From JAFGPL01 sp046485045 (GTDB lineage Bacteria; Bacteroidota; Bacteroidia; Bacteroidales; UBA10428): a DNA stretch of 64,000 nucleotides. The stretch lies in assembly GCA_046485045.1 (NCBI GenBank), contig JAWOHT010000273.1:1-64000 (forward strand), written 5' to 3'. The notes under the pieces are model-generated. The model did not search any database and was not told the DNA's origin. It saw nothing but the letters and a program-made list of their open reading frames with translations. Positions 51,291-60,291 of this stretch are shown here, one piece after another. How positions within the stretch are numbered: position 1 is the stretch's first letter; each line of letters opens with the position of its first letter. Position numbers and translations under genes: made by a program.

Positions 51291-52439
51291 ATGAAGCAAG
51301 TATTTCTGTTTTCGATCGTTCCGATGGTGATTTTTTATTTGCCCGGGCTTACTGCGCAGCAGGATGAGAACTTGTTTAGGGCGCTTAAAAAGCACAGCGA
51401 TGCTGTAAATGCCATAGCTTTTTCCGAAGATGGAAAATACCTGGCATCCGGAGGAGAGGATAAGGCTGTTTATATCTGGGATTTCAGCACCGGTGAGGTG
51501 GTATTTTCAAACACCAAAAATTATTTCCCGGTAAAAAGCCTTAGCTTTTTAGATCAGGAAATTTTGGCCACTTCCGGTACAGATATTAAAATTGTTGATT
51601 TTGAAGGAAACCTGAAAATTGCCTTCAAAGGTTATACCACCCATGTCTGGTCGTTTGACTTTAACAAAAAAAACGGAAAACTGATAGCAGGATCATACTC
51701 CAAAAAGGTACATATCTGGGATATTCATTCTGCTGCCATTACAACCACCCTCGAAGGCCATGATAAAAATGTACTTGCCACCTGTTTATCACCCGACGGA
51801 GATTATGCTGTTACAGGGTCACTCGACAGGTCGGTAAGGGTCTGGGATGCAGCTTCAGGAATAGAGTTAATGAAACTCGAAAGGCATTCGGATAATATCC
51901 TGGTGGTGAAGTTTCATCCTTCGGGCAGGTATTTTGCCAGTGGCTCGCTTGATAAAACCGTAAGGTTATGGGACCTTGATTCGGGCCGGGTGGTAAAAAC
52001 ATACTCCGGTCATGAAAAAGGTATTATAGATATGGATTTCAGTCCCGACGGTTACTATCTTGCCACTGCATCGGTAGACAATACCGTGGTACTTTGGGAA
52101 GTATATACCGGCAAAAAGCTATACTCTTTTGTAGACCATGAAGGGGCTGTAAATGCCGTAAAATTCAATAACGATGGCAACTATCTCGCTTCGGGCTCAT
52201 CTGACAAATTGGTTATGGTCTGGAAACTGAATAAAAGCATTTTTTGCAACTTTTATTTTCAGGATGAAATAGACGATGAGATTTCACAATCTGACCTTTA
52301 CGGGCCGAAACGAAAAGATGAAAACAAGCAGCAGTATGAGGAGCGACAACAGCAGGCCAACAAGACTCTTGAAGAGTTGTATGACCGGTATTACCAGGAA
52401 TATCTGAAAATAAGGCACGGTCAAAAGATAACAGAATAA
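51291..52439 (+). CDS. Exported WD40-repeat beta-propeller
   Basis: 382 residues. A hydrophobic N-terminus (FLFSIVPMVIFYLPGLTAQ) acts as signal peptide. About seven WD40 repeats follow from residue 30 to about 320, e.g. GKYLASGGEDKAVYIWDFS, GDYAVTGSLDRSVRVWD, GRYFASGSLDKTVRLWD, GYYLATASVDNTVVLWE, GNYLASGSSDKLVMVWK; the second repeat is diverged. The C-terminus is charged and coiled (KDENKQQYEERQQQANKTLE). Likely a periplasmic or surface protein scaffold. It follows the HD gene by 33 bases. Confidence 0.88.
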   Translation: MKQVFLFSIVPMVIFYLPGLTAQQDENLFRALKKHSDAVNAIAFSEDGKYLASGGEDKAVYIWDFSTGEVVFSNTKNYFPVKSLSFLDQEILATSGTDIKIVDFEGNLKIAFKGYTTHVWSFDFNKKNGKLIAGSYSKKVHIWDIHSAAITTTLEGHDKNVLATCLSPDGDYAVTGSLDRSVRVWDAASGIELMKLERHSDNILVVKFHPSGRYFASGSLDKTVRLWDLDSGRVVKTYSGHEKGIIDMDFSPDGYYLATASVDNTVVLWEVYTGKKLYSFVDHEGAVNAVKFNNDGNYLASGSSDKLVMVWKLNKSIFCNFYFQDEIDDEISQSDLYGPKRKDENKQQYEERQQQANKTLEELYDRYYQEYLKIRHGQKITE

Positions 52440-52480
52440 GATATCCCGTAATACTCACAAAATAATTCTCAATGTTGTAT

Positions 52481-53434
52481 CTATTCTGTCCATACCACTT
52501 GCCGGGCTCCTAAAGGCAGAGTTATCTTTCTGACATTTGTACCATCAGCGTTCATTACATAAATCTCATCATTTCTGTCAAATACAATTTTCGTCCCATC
52601 AGGCGACCATGAAGGAGTTCCACCGTTATTTAAAAGGTTCAGGTTTTGGCCATCCGGGGTTACTACCTGAATTCCTTCATCACTCTGATAAACAATTTTC
52701 GTTCCGTCAGGCGACCACTTTGGTCTGATATTATTACTCCCGGTTACGGTAAGTTTTTTCCAGTCAGTGCCATTTGAATTCATTAACCAAATCTGGTATC
52801 CTGATGAATAGTATTTACTGTTGATGGTATCAATCTGAGCGTGTACAAATGCTATCTTGCTTCCATCGGGCGACCAGGCAGGATTACCGTCAAAAAAAAG
52901 GTGACTGGTGATTCTTACATCACCACCGGTTCCGTTGGCATTCGAAGTGTAAAGATTTGCATTTATTATGGTTGTGCCATTATCTTCAATAACTGCATCT
53001 CGGTAAGATTCATATATAATTTTGTTGCCATCAGGCGACCATGACGGCCATTCTTCCCCATAACTTTTATCAACCGGGTCATGGGTAATCTGTGTTATGC
53101 CGGTACCATCAGCATTCATTACATATATTTCTGAAGATGCACCATATCCGTATGCATAAAATGCAATTTTTGATCCATCAGGCGACCATGCAGGCTGAAT
53201 GTCGTTTACATTATTATCGGTTAATTTCCGAAGGTCAGTTCCGTCAGCATTCACAGTATATATTTCACCATCGTTATCGTCATAAGAGACAAAGGCAAAT
53301 TTACCTGTTAATGGCTGTTCTTCTTTTTTATTATCCTCTTCATCCTTATCCGAATTTTTGGAGCAGGATATAAATAATATCGTTCCTGTTATAAGTAATA
53401 TTATCAAGTAATTGAATCTGATTATTTTTTTCAT
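52481..53434 (-). CDS. PD40/TolB-like beta-propeller surface lipoprotein
   Basis: 317 residues. Lipobox ILFISC with lipidated Cys24, followed by the acidic stretch SKNSDKDEEDNKKEE, like the Bacteroidota lipoprotein export signal, so surface display is likely (inference). Five PD40 repeats of about 45-50 residues, each with WSPDGxKI (PAWSPDGSKIAFY, PSWSPDGNKIIYE, PKWSPDGTKIVYQ and others) alternating with EIYxxNADGTxxxxIT strands. Resembles the TolB propeller; a partner is unknown. Monocistronic with an unusually strong Shine-Dalgarno. Confidence 0.9.
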   Translation of the reverse strand: MKKIIRFNYLIILLITGTILFISCSKNSDKDEEDNKKEEQPLTGKFAFVSYDDNDGEIYTVNADGTDLRKLTDNNVNDIQPAWSPDGSKIAFYAYGYGASSEIYVMNADGTGITQITHDPVDKSYGEEWPSWSPDGNKIIYESYRDAVIEDNGTTIINANLYTSNANGTGGDVRITSHLFFDGNPAWSPDGSKIAFVHAQIDTINSKYYSSGYQIWLMNSNGTDWKKLTVTGSNNIRPKWSPDGTKIVYQSDEGIQVVTPDGQNLNLLNNGGTPSWSPDGTKIVFDRNDEIYVMNADGTNVRKITLPLGARQVVWTE

Positions 53435-53440
53435 TTCATT

Positions 53441-53448
53441 TCCTCCTT
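53441..53448 (-). promoter_or_regulatory. Strong Shine-Dalgarno of the PD40 lipoprotein gene
   Basis: Minus strand AAGGAGGA, six bases before the ATG at 53434. Few other genes here show a full SD, as expected for Bacteroidota, so this one stands out and fixes the start. Confidence 0.7.
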
Positions 53449-53629
53449 CTCGTTTTTTTATTTTTACGATAATTATGAAATGATTGTTTTCTTTTTAAAG
53501 AATATTCATCAGGATACCCCACATTTTTATAATACACCCTCATTTACTTTGTTATAAACCAAACAAGATAAAATATTCTTTTACATTGACATTAGAAATT
53601 CTGACTTACCTAAAACGTTAAATATCAAC

Positions 53630-56266
53630 CTACAAAAACTCAAAGGTCATCTGTTCTCCGTTGGTGTCCTTATTTTGAACAGGTTCCTGCTTCTTCTGTT
53701 CTGCTTCTTTAATCTCTTCAGCCTTGGTTTTAATGGGTTCCAGTTCTTTTACCAGCGCTACTTCGTAATTCGACAGGCGTTTCCCTTTGGCTTTATAGCC
53801 CTTTATTCCAATGAATTCAGCCACTTCGATAATTTCATTGGTACGGTTTTTATTCTTACCGCCAAATTCAATCTCCAGCCGCGGGAAATCTACTTCGGTA
53901 ATTCTAATGAGTTTCGACCCCTCTTCTTCACCGATAAAACTGGCTGGTTTCTCAGAGAATTCAAGGTTGAATCTTTTCAGGTAATAGTAATTCTGGGCGG
54001 CATCGAAATATACCGCCGAGTAAACCTTTTCAGGGTTAAATTTTTCAATAAGTATAAGGTCATCTTCAAAGTGGTTGGAAAGGTCGAATGAGGAGGTACG
54101 AAAATAACCCATTTTGTTGACAACCAGCAGCTTGTCATCGTCTTTAAATTCCCCAAGGTATCTTCCACGGGCATCGTGGTTTAACCTTAAAACATCTTCG
54201 TCGAACCATATTTTTCTGCCACCCAGGGTAGAGCCACCTTTCTCTTTCAGCTGTATTTTTGTAACACCGTAGCGGGTAACGATGTTTCCCAATGAGTTTT
54301 TGCCTTTAATGGTAAGTTCGCCGAAATCAACCTCCATCATAAGATTTCGCAACCTGGGACGGGGTTTCAGCAATATCTTTATAATTTCCGCTTCACCATT
54401 GGGATTGGCGCTCAGGTACAGAATTTTTGAACCCGGCGAACCCTGGGTCAGAAAATATTCTTTGTCACGCATAAGGCCGGTAATGGCGCATCTTTTCATG
54501 TATGTGACACCCGTTTTCCCTTCACGGTAAATAATATTGTAAATGGTACGTGAGTCGTTTTTCTTGAAAACTGTTGTATGAATAATGTCTTTACCAACGA
54601 ACGCTTTATCCGTTATTTTAAGAATCTGGTACGAACCATCTCTTTTAATCACAATAATATCATCAATGTCTGAACAATCGCAGACATATTCATCTTTTTT
54701 AAGCGAAGTACCAATAAAGCCTTCTTCTCTGTTCACATAAAGTTTCTCATTGGCTACAACCACCTTGGTGGCTTCTATGGTGTCGAAACTGCGTATTTCG
54801 GTTTTTCTTTCCCTGCCTTTGCCGTATTTTTCTTTAATCCGTTGAAAGTATTTTATGGTAAAGGGAACAATGTTATTTATGTTGTTTTTAACAAGCTTCA
54901 TTTCGGCTTCGATGGCTTTAATCTGCTCATCGGCTTTAAAAGAGCTGTATTTAGATATTCTTTTAATTGGAATATTAGAAAGCCTGATAATATCTTCGCG
55001 GTTTACTTTGCGCAGGAGTTGAGGTTTAAACGGGTCAAGGCTTTTATCTATGGTTTTTAGTATCTCTTCTTCTGTTTTACAGGTTTTGATGTTTTCGTAC
55101 AGTTCGTTCACAATAAATATCTTTTCGAGCGATGAGGTGTGCAATGAATCCTCCAGTTCCGAAAACCTTATTTCAAGCTCTTTTTTTAAAAGCCCGAGGG
55201 TACGGTTGGTTGAAATTCTAAGCATCTCTTTAGCTCCTAAAAACCGGGGTTTATTGTCTTCGATAACGCACGAATTGGGCGATATGGGTGTTTCGCAGTC
55301 GGTAAAGGCATAGAGCGCATCAATGGTATTGTCGGGCGAAATGCCGGGTGCCAGGTGAATGAGTATTTCTACATCGCGTGCCGTGTTGTCGTCAATTTTT
55401 CTGATTTTTATTTTACCCTTGTCATTCGCTTTGATAATAGATTCTATAAGTGTGGAAGTGGTTTTACCAAAAGGAAGTTCTGTAATGGCGAGGGTTTTCT
55501 TATCAATTTTCGCAATTCGTGCACGTACTTTAACCATACCGCCCCGGAGGCCATCGTTGTAGCGCGAAAAATCGGCAAGTCCCCCGGTGGGGAAATCGGG
55601 ATATAAGGAAAAATCTTTGCCTTCGAGTGTTGCAATTGAAGCGTCAATAAGTTCGACAAAATTATGCGGCAGTATTTTTGATGCAAGACCTACAGCAATG
55701 CCCTCAACACCCTGTGCCAATAAAAGCGGAAATTTTACCGGCAGTGTTACGGGTTCTTTGTTTCGTCCGTCATATGATGATTTCCAGGTGGTGGTTTTAG
55801 GGTTGAAGACCACCTCGAGCGCAAATTTCGAAAGCCGTGCCTCAATATACCTCGAGGCTGCAGCGCTGTCGCCGGTGAGGATATTGCCCCAGTTACCCTG
55901 TGTATCAATAAGCAGGTCTTTTTGTCCCATCTGCACAAGAGCATCGCCGATGGAGGCGTCACCGTGCGGGTGGTATTGCATTGTATGACCAATGATATTT
56001 GCGACTTTGTTATACCTTCCGTCGTCGAGGTTACGCATGGAGTGAAGAATTCTTCTCTGAACCGGTTTTAATCCGTCATGAAGATGAGGAACAGCCCTTT
56101 CGAGGATTACATACGAAGCATAGTCAAGAAACCAGTCCTGATACATGCCCGATAATTTTGAAACATGTTCGGTAGGGTTATATTGGTCTTCGGAAGTATT
56201 GTCTTCCTGATCGGGGTTATTTTCTTTCTGAATATCTTCGTTAAGGTCAAGATCGTCTGTGCTCAT
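53630..56266 (-). CDS. parC: DNA topoisomerase IV subunit A
   Basis: 878 residues. Breakage-reunion domain: SYVILERAVPHLHDGLKPVQ, RRILHSMRNLDDGRYNKVAN, IIGHTMQYHPHGDASIGDAL, catalytic Tyr140 in GDSAAASRYIEARLSKF, then LLLAQGVEGIAVGLASKILP. A coiled-coil tower and a C-terminal propeller follow (GGSTLGGRKIWFDEDV); the tail is rich in Lys/Glu. Acidic N-terminal 35 residues are unremarkable. Follows parE by 29 bases in the same direction. The wide split of the propeller from gyrase GyrA (no clear GyrA box) supports Topo IV. Confidence 0.93.
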   Translation of the reverse strand: MSTDDLDLNEDIQKENNPDQEDNTSEDQYNPTEHVSKLSGMYQDWFLDYASYVILERAVPHLHDGLKPVQRRILHSMRNLDDGRYNKVANIIGHTMQYHPHGDASIGDALVQMGQKDLLIDTQGNWGNILTGDSAAASRYIEARLSKFALEVVFNPKTTTWKSSYDGRNKEPVTLPVKFPLLLAQGVEGIAVGLASKILPHNFVELIDASIATLEGKDFSLYPDFPTGGLADFSRYNDGLRGGMVKVRARIAKIDKKTLAITELPFGKTTSTLIESIIKANDKGKIKIRKIDDNTARDVEILIHLAPGISPDNTIDALYAFTDCETPISPNSCVIEDNKPRFLGAKEMLRISTNRTLGLLKKELEIRFSELEDSLHTSSLEKIFIVNELYENIKTCKTEEEILKTIDKSLDPFKPQLLRKVNREDIIRLSNIPIKRISKYSSFKADEQIKAIEAEMKLVKNNINNIVPFTIKYFQRIKEKYGKGRERKTEIRSFDTIEATKVVVANEKLYVNREEGFIGTSLKKDEYVCDCSDIDDIIVIKRDGSYQILKITDKAFVGKDIIHTTVFKKNDSRTIYNIIYREGKTGVTYMKRCAITGLMRDKEYFLTQGSPGSKILYLSANPNGEAEIIKILLKPRPRLRNLMMEVDFGELTIKGKNSLGNIVTRYGVTKIQLKEKGGSTLGGRKIWFDEDVLRLNHDARGRYLGEFKDDDKLLVVNKMGYFRTSSFDLSNHFEDDLILIEKFNPEKVYSAVYFDAAQNYYYLKRFNLEFSEKPASFIGEEEGSKLIRITEVDFPRLEIEFGGKNKNRTNEIIEVAEFIGIKGYKAKGKRLSNYEVALVKELEPIKTKAEEIKEAEQKKQEPVQNKDTNGEQMTFEFL

Positions 56267-56295
56267 ATTGTTTCTGCTGTTGAAAAAATTTACAA

Positions 56296-58143
56296 CTAAG
56301 CCTCAACCAGGTCTTCTTCTACCCGGAGGTTTTCGATGATAAATTCCTGGCGTTCGGTAGTGTTTTTTCCCATATAAAAGGGGAGAAGTTTGGTTACTGA
56401 GTCTTCTTTTTTAAGCCTTACCGGTTCAAGCCGTATATCTTTGCCAATAAAATGCCTGAACTCATCGGGCGAAATTTCACCCAAACCTTTAAACCGCGTT
56501 ATTTCAGGATTCGGGCCGAGTCTGGCAATAGCCTTTGCCCGTTCGTCTGTAGTGTAGCAATACATCGTCTCTTTCTTGTTTCTTACCCTGAAGAGGGGTG
56601 TCTGCAGGATATACAGGTGGGCGTTGCGTACCAGTTCGGGAAAAAACTGCAAAAAGAAGGTGATAAGCAGCAAGCGGATATGCATACCGTCAACATCGGC
56701 ATCGGTAGCTATCACTACGTTATTGTAACGAATATTCTCAATTCCGTCTTCGATGTTAAGGGCTGCCTGCAACAGGTTGAACTCTTCGTTCTCATAAACA
56801 ATTTTTTTGGTCAATCCGAAGGTGTTCAAAGGTTTCCCTTTGAGGCTGAAAACCGCCTGGGTGCTCACATCACGCGATTTGGTGATTGATCCGCTGGCCG
56901 AATCGCCTTCGGTAATGAACAGGGTAGTCTCCAGTCTGCGGTTGTCATCATCATTGTAATGAAGCTTACAATCTCTTAATTTTCGGTTATGCAGGTTGGC
57001 TTTCTTTGCCCTCTCGCGGGCCATCTTCTGTATGCCCGAAATGGCCTTTCGCTCTTTTTCAGACTCGATTATTTTTTTCAGAAGAATATCGGCAGTTTCG
57101 GGATGTTTGTGCAGGAAATTGTCGAGTTGTTTTTTAATAAAATCGGTAATAAAATTCCTTACCGAAGGGCCCGCCGGACCCATATCTCTTGAGCCAAGCT
57201 TTGTTTTGGTCTGCGACTCAAAAACAGGTTCTTCAATTTTTACCGAAATAGCTGCAATAAGAGACGATCTGACATCTGATGGTTCAAATTCTTTTTTATA
57301 AAATTCACGAATGGTTTTAACCACCGCTTCTTTAAAGGCTATGAGATGCGTGCCTCCCTGAACAGTATACTGTCCGTTGACAAATGAATAATATGTTTCT
57401 CCATATTGGTCGCCATGAGTCAACGCAATTTCAATATCATTATCTTTAAGATGGATAATCGGGTAAAGGCATTCACTCGTGATGTTCTCATTCAGCAGGT
57501 CGAGCAAACCGTCTTTTGAAAAATAATTAACCCCGTTAAGCCTGATGATAAGCCCTGCATTCAGGTAAACATAGTTTTTTACCATGTTTTCGATATAGTC
57601 GTCAATATACCTGAAAGTGCCAAAAAGCTTTTCATCCGGAGTAAAACATACCCTCGTACCGTTTTTCTGGTCTGACTCTTTTTCGGGAAAGTCGCTCAGC
57701 AGGGTGCCTTCTTCAAATTGCAGCGCTTTTACTTTTCCTTCACGAAAAGATTGAATCTCAAAACCCGATGAAAGTGCATTCACGGCCTTGATACCTACTC
57801 CGTTAAGACCTACAGATTTTTTAAAGACCTTTGAATCGTATTTGGCGCCGGTATTCATTTTCGATACCACGTCTATTACTTTGCCCAGGGGTATGCCACG
57901 GCCATAGTCCCTTACGGTAACAAGGCTTTCATTAATATTGATTTCAATGAGTTTTCCGAACCCCATCATGAACTCATCTATGGAGTTATCGAGTGTTTCT
58001 TTAAGAAGAACATATATTCCATCGTCTGGAGATGAACCGTCACCCAGCTTGCCAATATACATGCCAGGACGTTTCCTGATATGCTCTTTCCAGTCGAGCG
58101 TTTTTATCGCATCTTCGGTATATGCTGCTGCTGCTGCGTTCAT
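56296..58143 (-). CDS. parE: DNA topoisomerase IV subunit B
   Basis: 616 residues from the ATG at 58143 (MNAAAAAYTEDAIKTLDW); a frame to 58224 runs through a perfect -7 promoter element and is rejected. GHKL ATPase: RKRPGMYIGKLGDGS, LKETLDNSIDEFMMGFG, VRDYGRGIPLG, VGLNGVGIKAVNALS. TOPRIM: TTLFITEGDSASGSITKSRD, IVIATDADVDGMHIRLLL, ITRFKGLGEISPDEFRHFIG. Decatenates chromosomes together with ParC, encoded next. Confidence 0.94.
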   Translation of the reverse strand: MNAAAAAYTEDAIKTLDWKEHIRKRPGMYIGKLGDGSSPDDGIYVLLKETLDNSIDEFMMGFGKLIEININESLVTVRDYGRGIPLGKVIDVVSKMNTGAKYDSKVFKKSVGLNGVGIKAVNALSSGFEIQSFREGKVKALQFEEGTLLSDFPEKESDQKNGTRVCFTPDEKLFGTFRYIDDYIENMVKNYVYLNAGLIIRLNGVNYFSKDGLLDLLNENITSECLYPIIHLKDNDIEIALTHGDQYGETYYSFVNGQYTVQGGTHLIAFKEAVVKTIREFYKKEFEPSDVRSSLIAAISVKIEEPVFESQTKTKLGSRDMGPAGPSVRNFITDFIKKQLDNFLHKHPETADILLKKIIESEKERKAISGIQKMARERAKKANLHNRKLRDCKLHYNDDDNRRLETTLFITEGDSASGSITKSRDVSTQAVFSLKGKPLNTFGLTKKIVYENEEFNLLQAALNIEDGIENIRYNNVVIATDADVDGMHIRLLLITFFLQFFPELVRNAHLYILQTPLFRVRNKKETMYCYTTDERAKAIARLGPNPEITRFKGLGEISPDEFRHFIGKDIRLEPVRLKKEDSVTKLLPFYMGKNTTERQEFIIENLRVEEDLVEA

Positions 58144-58161
58144 ACTACTTTTATTTTGGGG

Positions 58162-58169
58162 CAAATATA
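58162..58169 (-). promoter_or_regulatory. Candidate -7 element of parE-parC
   Basis: Minus strand TATATTTG, perfect TAnnTTTG, 18 bases before the ATG at 58143; supports that start. Confidence 0.5.
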
Positions 58170-58320
58170 GGTAAAACTCCAGATGATTAGGAATTTCTTT
58201 ATCAACAGTGAAATTAACAATCAATACATGCTAAAATGATTTAACATTCATTTTTTCAGGCGGTTAAACTGTTGAAAAATATTTCCGGCTATTTGTTGGT
58301 ATTATGTAACTGGCTGGTAT

Positions 58321-58355
58321 AAAAAAAGCTAAGCAAGAGTTTTCTCTTGCTTAGC
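58321..58355 (-). terminator. Rho-independent terminator of lysS
   Basis: GCTAAGCAAGAG (58328-58339), TTTT loop, perfect 12-base complement (58344-58355); on the minus strand the stem is followed by seven T. About 100 bases after the lysS stop. Confidence 0.9.
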
Positions 58356-58457
58356 GGGCGTCAATTAATTAATAATTTAAAATTTTTAAAGGCATGTAAA
58401 AATATGACTTTTTATTATGAATAACAAATTTATTTATAACAGTTATAAATTACCTTG

Positions 58458-60182
58458 TTATTCTATCCATCTTTTAACATCGTCTATAGATGGATTGTTC
58501 AGTCCGAGTTTGTTTTTTTTATTAAACCCGCAAAGGTCCTGGTGAAGTTTGCCGTGTTTTTCTACCGACTTTATTTTTCTTATTGTTGTAAAACCCAGTT
58601 TATGCAATACTTCAATCCACTCTTCAGGAATTCCCGTTTCAATGAATTTTTCTTTTGCATCTATCGTTTCTTTCTTCTCGGGTTTCATCTGGGGAAAGAA
58701 CAGCACATCCTGAATACCCTGCTGGTTCGTCATCAGCATGGCCAGTCTGTCTATGCCTATGCCCATGCCCGAGGCAGGAGGCATACCATATTCAAGCGCC
58801 CTTACAAAATCGTAATCAATAAACATGGCCTCATTGTCGCCTTTCTCCGACAGCCTGAGCTGTTCCTGGAAACGTTCGAGCTGGTCTATGGGGTCGTTGA
58901 GTTCGGTGTAGGCATTGCATAGCTCTTTTCCGTTCACGATAAGCTCAAACCGCTCGGTAAGCAAAGGGTTATTGCGGTGCTTTTTACAGAGGGGCGACAT
59001 TTCAACCGGGTAATCCATGATAAATGTAGGCTGTATAAGGAAGGGTTCGCATTTGTCGCCGAAAATGGCATCTATCAGTTTGCCTGTGCCCATGGTTTCA
59101 TCCGACTCAATGTTAAGCTTTTTACACACTTCGCGCAGCTCTTTTTCATCCATTCCCGAAATATCAATGCCGGTAAATTCTTTTATGGCACCGAGCATGG
59201 TCATTCGTTTAAAGGGCCGTTTAAAGTCAATAACTTTTTCACCATACGATACCAGTGTTTTGCCGTGCAGGTCGATAGTTACTTTTTCGATCATCTCTTC
59301 GGTAAAATCCATCATCCAGAGGTAATCTTTGTAAGCGATGTATATCTCCATTACGGTGAACTCAGGGTTATGGGTACGGTCCATTCCTTCGTTCCTGAAA
59401 TCTTTGGCGAATTCGTATACTCCTTCGAACCCGCCAACCAGCAGTCTTTTAAGGTAAAGCTCATTGGCAATCCTCAGGTACAGGTTGATGTCGAGGGTGT
59501 TGTGGTGTGTGATAAAAGGCCGTGCCGCAGCACCCCCGGGGAGGGGCTGAAGTATGGGGGTTTCAACTTCAAGGTAACCTCTTGAGTTAAAAAGTTCCCT
59601 CATAGAGTTGATCATTTTGGTGCGCCTGATAAAAATATCTTTGACACCCGGGTTAACGGCAAGGTCTACATAGCGCTGCCTGTACCTGAATTCAGGATCG
59701 GTAACGGCATCGTAAACAGCGCCGTCTTTCTCTTTTACCACAGGCAATGGTTTTACCGATTTGCTCAAAAGCACAAAATCTTTAACATGTATCGAGATTT
59801 CTCCCATTTGTGTCGTAAAAACAAATCCCTTCACACCAATAAAATCGCCTATATCGAGTAGTTTTTTAAAGATGACATTGTACCGTGATGTATCTTCGCC
59901 CACTGTAAAATCATCGCGTTTAAGGTACAACTGTATCTTTCCTTTTTCGTCCTGAAGCACGGCAAAGGAGGCGCTGCCCATGATGCGCTTTGACATGAGC
60001 CTTCCGGCAATATTCACATCCTGAAAATTATTTTTTTCGGGTGCATAATCTGTTAGTATTTGTCGGGTATTCGCGTTAACATCAAATTGTTCGGCAGGGT
60101 AGGGGTTTATACCCATCTTGCGCAGCTCTTCAAGCGCTTCCCTTCTCAAAATCTCCTGTTCACTTAATTCAAAATTAGCCAT
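58458..60182 (-). CDS. lysS: Lysyl-tRNA synthetase (class II)
   Basis: 574 residues. OB-fold anticodon domain about 55-170 (NIAGRLMSKRIMGSASFAVL), catalytic core with FRNEGMDRTHNPEFT (motif 2) and GMGIGIDRLAMLMTNQQGIQ (motif 3). About 70 residues beyond motif 3 (IPEEWIEVLHKLGFTTIRKI, HQDLCGFNKKNKLGL) form an extra helical domain seen in Bacteroidota LysS. Divergent from lipA; promoter at 60204-60211, terminator at 58321-58355. Confidence 0.96.
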   Translation of the reverse strand: MANFELSEQEILRREALEELRKMGINPYPAEQFDVNANTRQILTDYAPEKNNFQDVNIAGRLMSKRIMGSASFAVLQDEKGKIQLYLKRDDFTVGEDTSRYNVIFKKLLDIGDFIGVKGFVFTTQMGEISIHVKDFVLLSKSVKPLPVVKEKDGAVYDAVTDPEFRYRQRYVDLAVNPGVKDIFIRRTKMINSMRELFNSRGYLEVETPILQPLPGGAAARPFITHHNTLDINLYLRIANELYLKRLLVGGFEGVYEFAKDFRNEGMDRTHNPEFTVMEIYIAYKDYLWMMDFTEEMIEKVTIDLHGKTLVSYGEKVIDFKRPFKRMTMLGAIKEFTGIDISGMDEKELREVCKKLNIESDETMGTGKLIDAIFGDKCEPFLIQPTFIMDYPVEMSPLCKKHRNNPLLTERFELIVNGKELCNAYTELNDPIDQLERFQEQLRLSEKGDNEAMFIDYDFVRALEYGMPPASGMGIGIDRLAMLMTNQQGIQDVLFFPQMKPEKKETIDAKEKFIETGIPEEWIEVLHKLGFTTIRKIKSVEKHGKLHQDLCGFNKKNKLGLNNPSIDDVKRWIE

Positions 60183-60203
60183 TAATGTGTTTTATAATTT
60201 TTG

Positions 60204-60211
60204 CAAATATA
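60204..60211 (-). promoter_or_regulatory. Candidate -7 element of lysS
   Basis: Minus strand TATATTTG, perfect TAnnTTTG, 21 bases before the lysS ATG at 60182. Confidence 0.5.
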
Positions 60212-60234
60212 AAATAACTAATTCATATCAGGGA

Positions 60235-60262
60235 TTGAAGTATAGATTTTCACATACCTTTG
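60235..60262 (+). promoter_or_regulatory. Candidate promoter of the lipA pair
   Basis: TTG at 60235-60237, a 17-base spacer, then TACCTTTG at 60255-60262, 29 bases before the ATG at 60292. Confidence 0.5.
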
Positions 60263-60291
60263 TAAAATAAAATCAATATTTATACCGGCAC

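Larger units (their letters stand above)
58144..58457. other. 314-base intergenic region between lysS and parE
   Basis: Holds the parE promoter (58162-58169) and the lysS terminator (58321-58355), plus about 100 AT-rich bases between terminator and lysS stop with no reading frame of note. Nothing else is seen. Confidence 0.6.

Noticed and set aside
58977..59585. 202-codon frame opposite lysS, and similar long frames opposite porU and parC
   Set aside because: Antisense to strongly conserved genes, with no independent motif.
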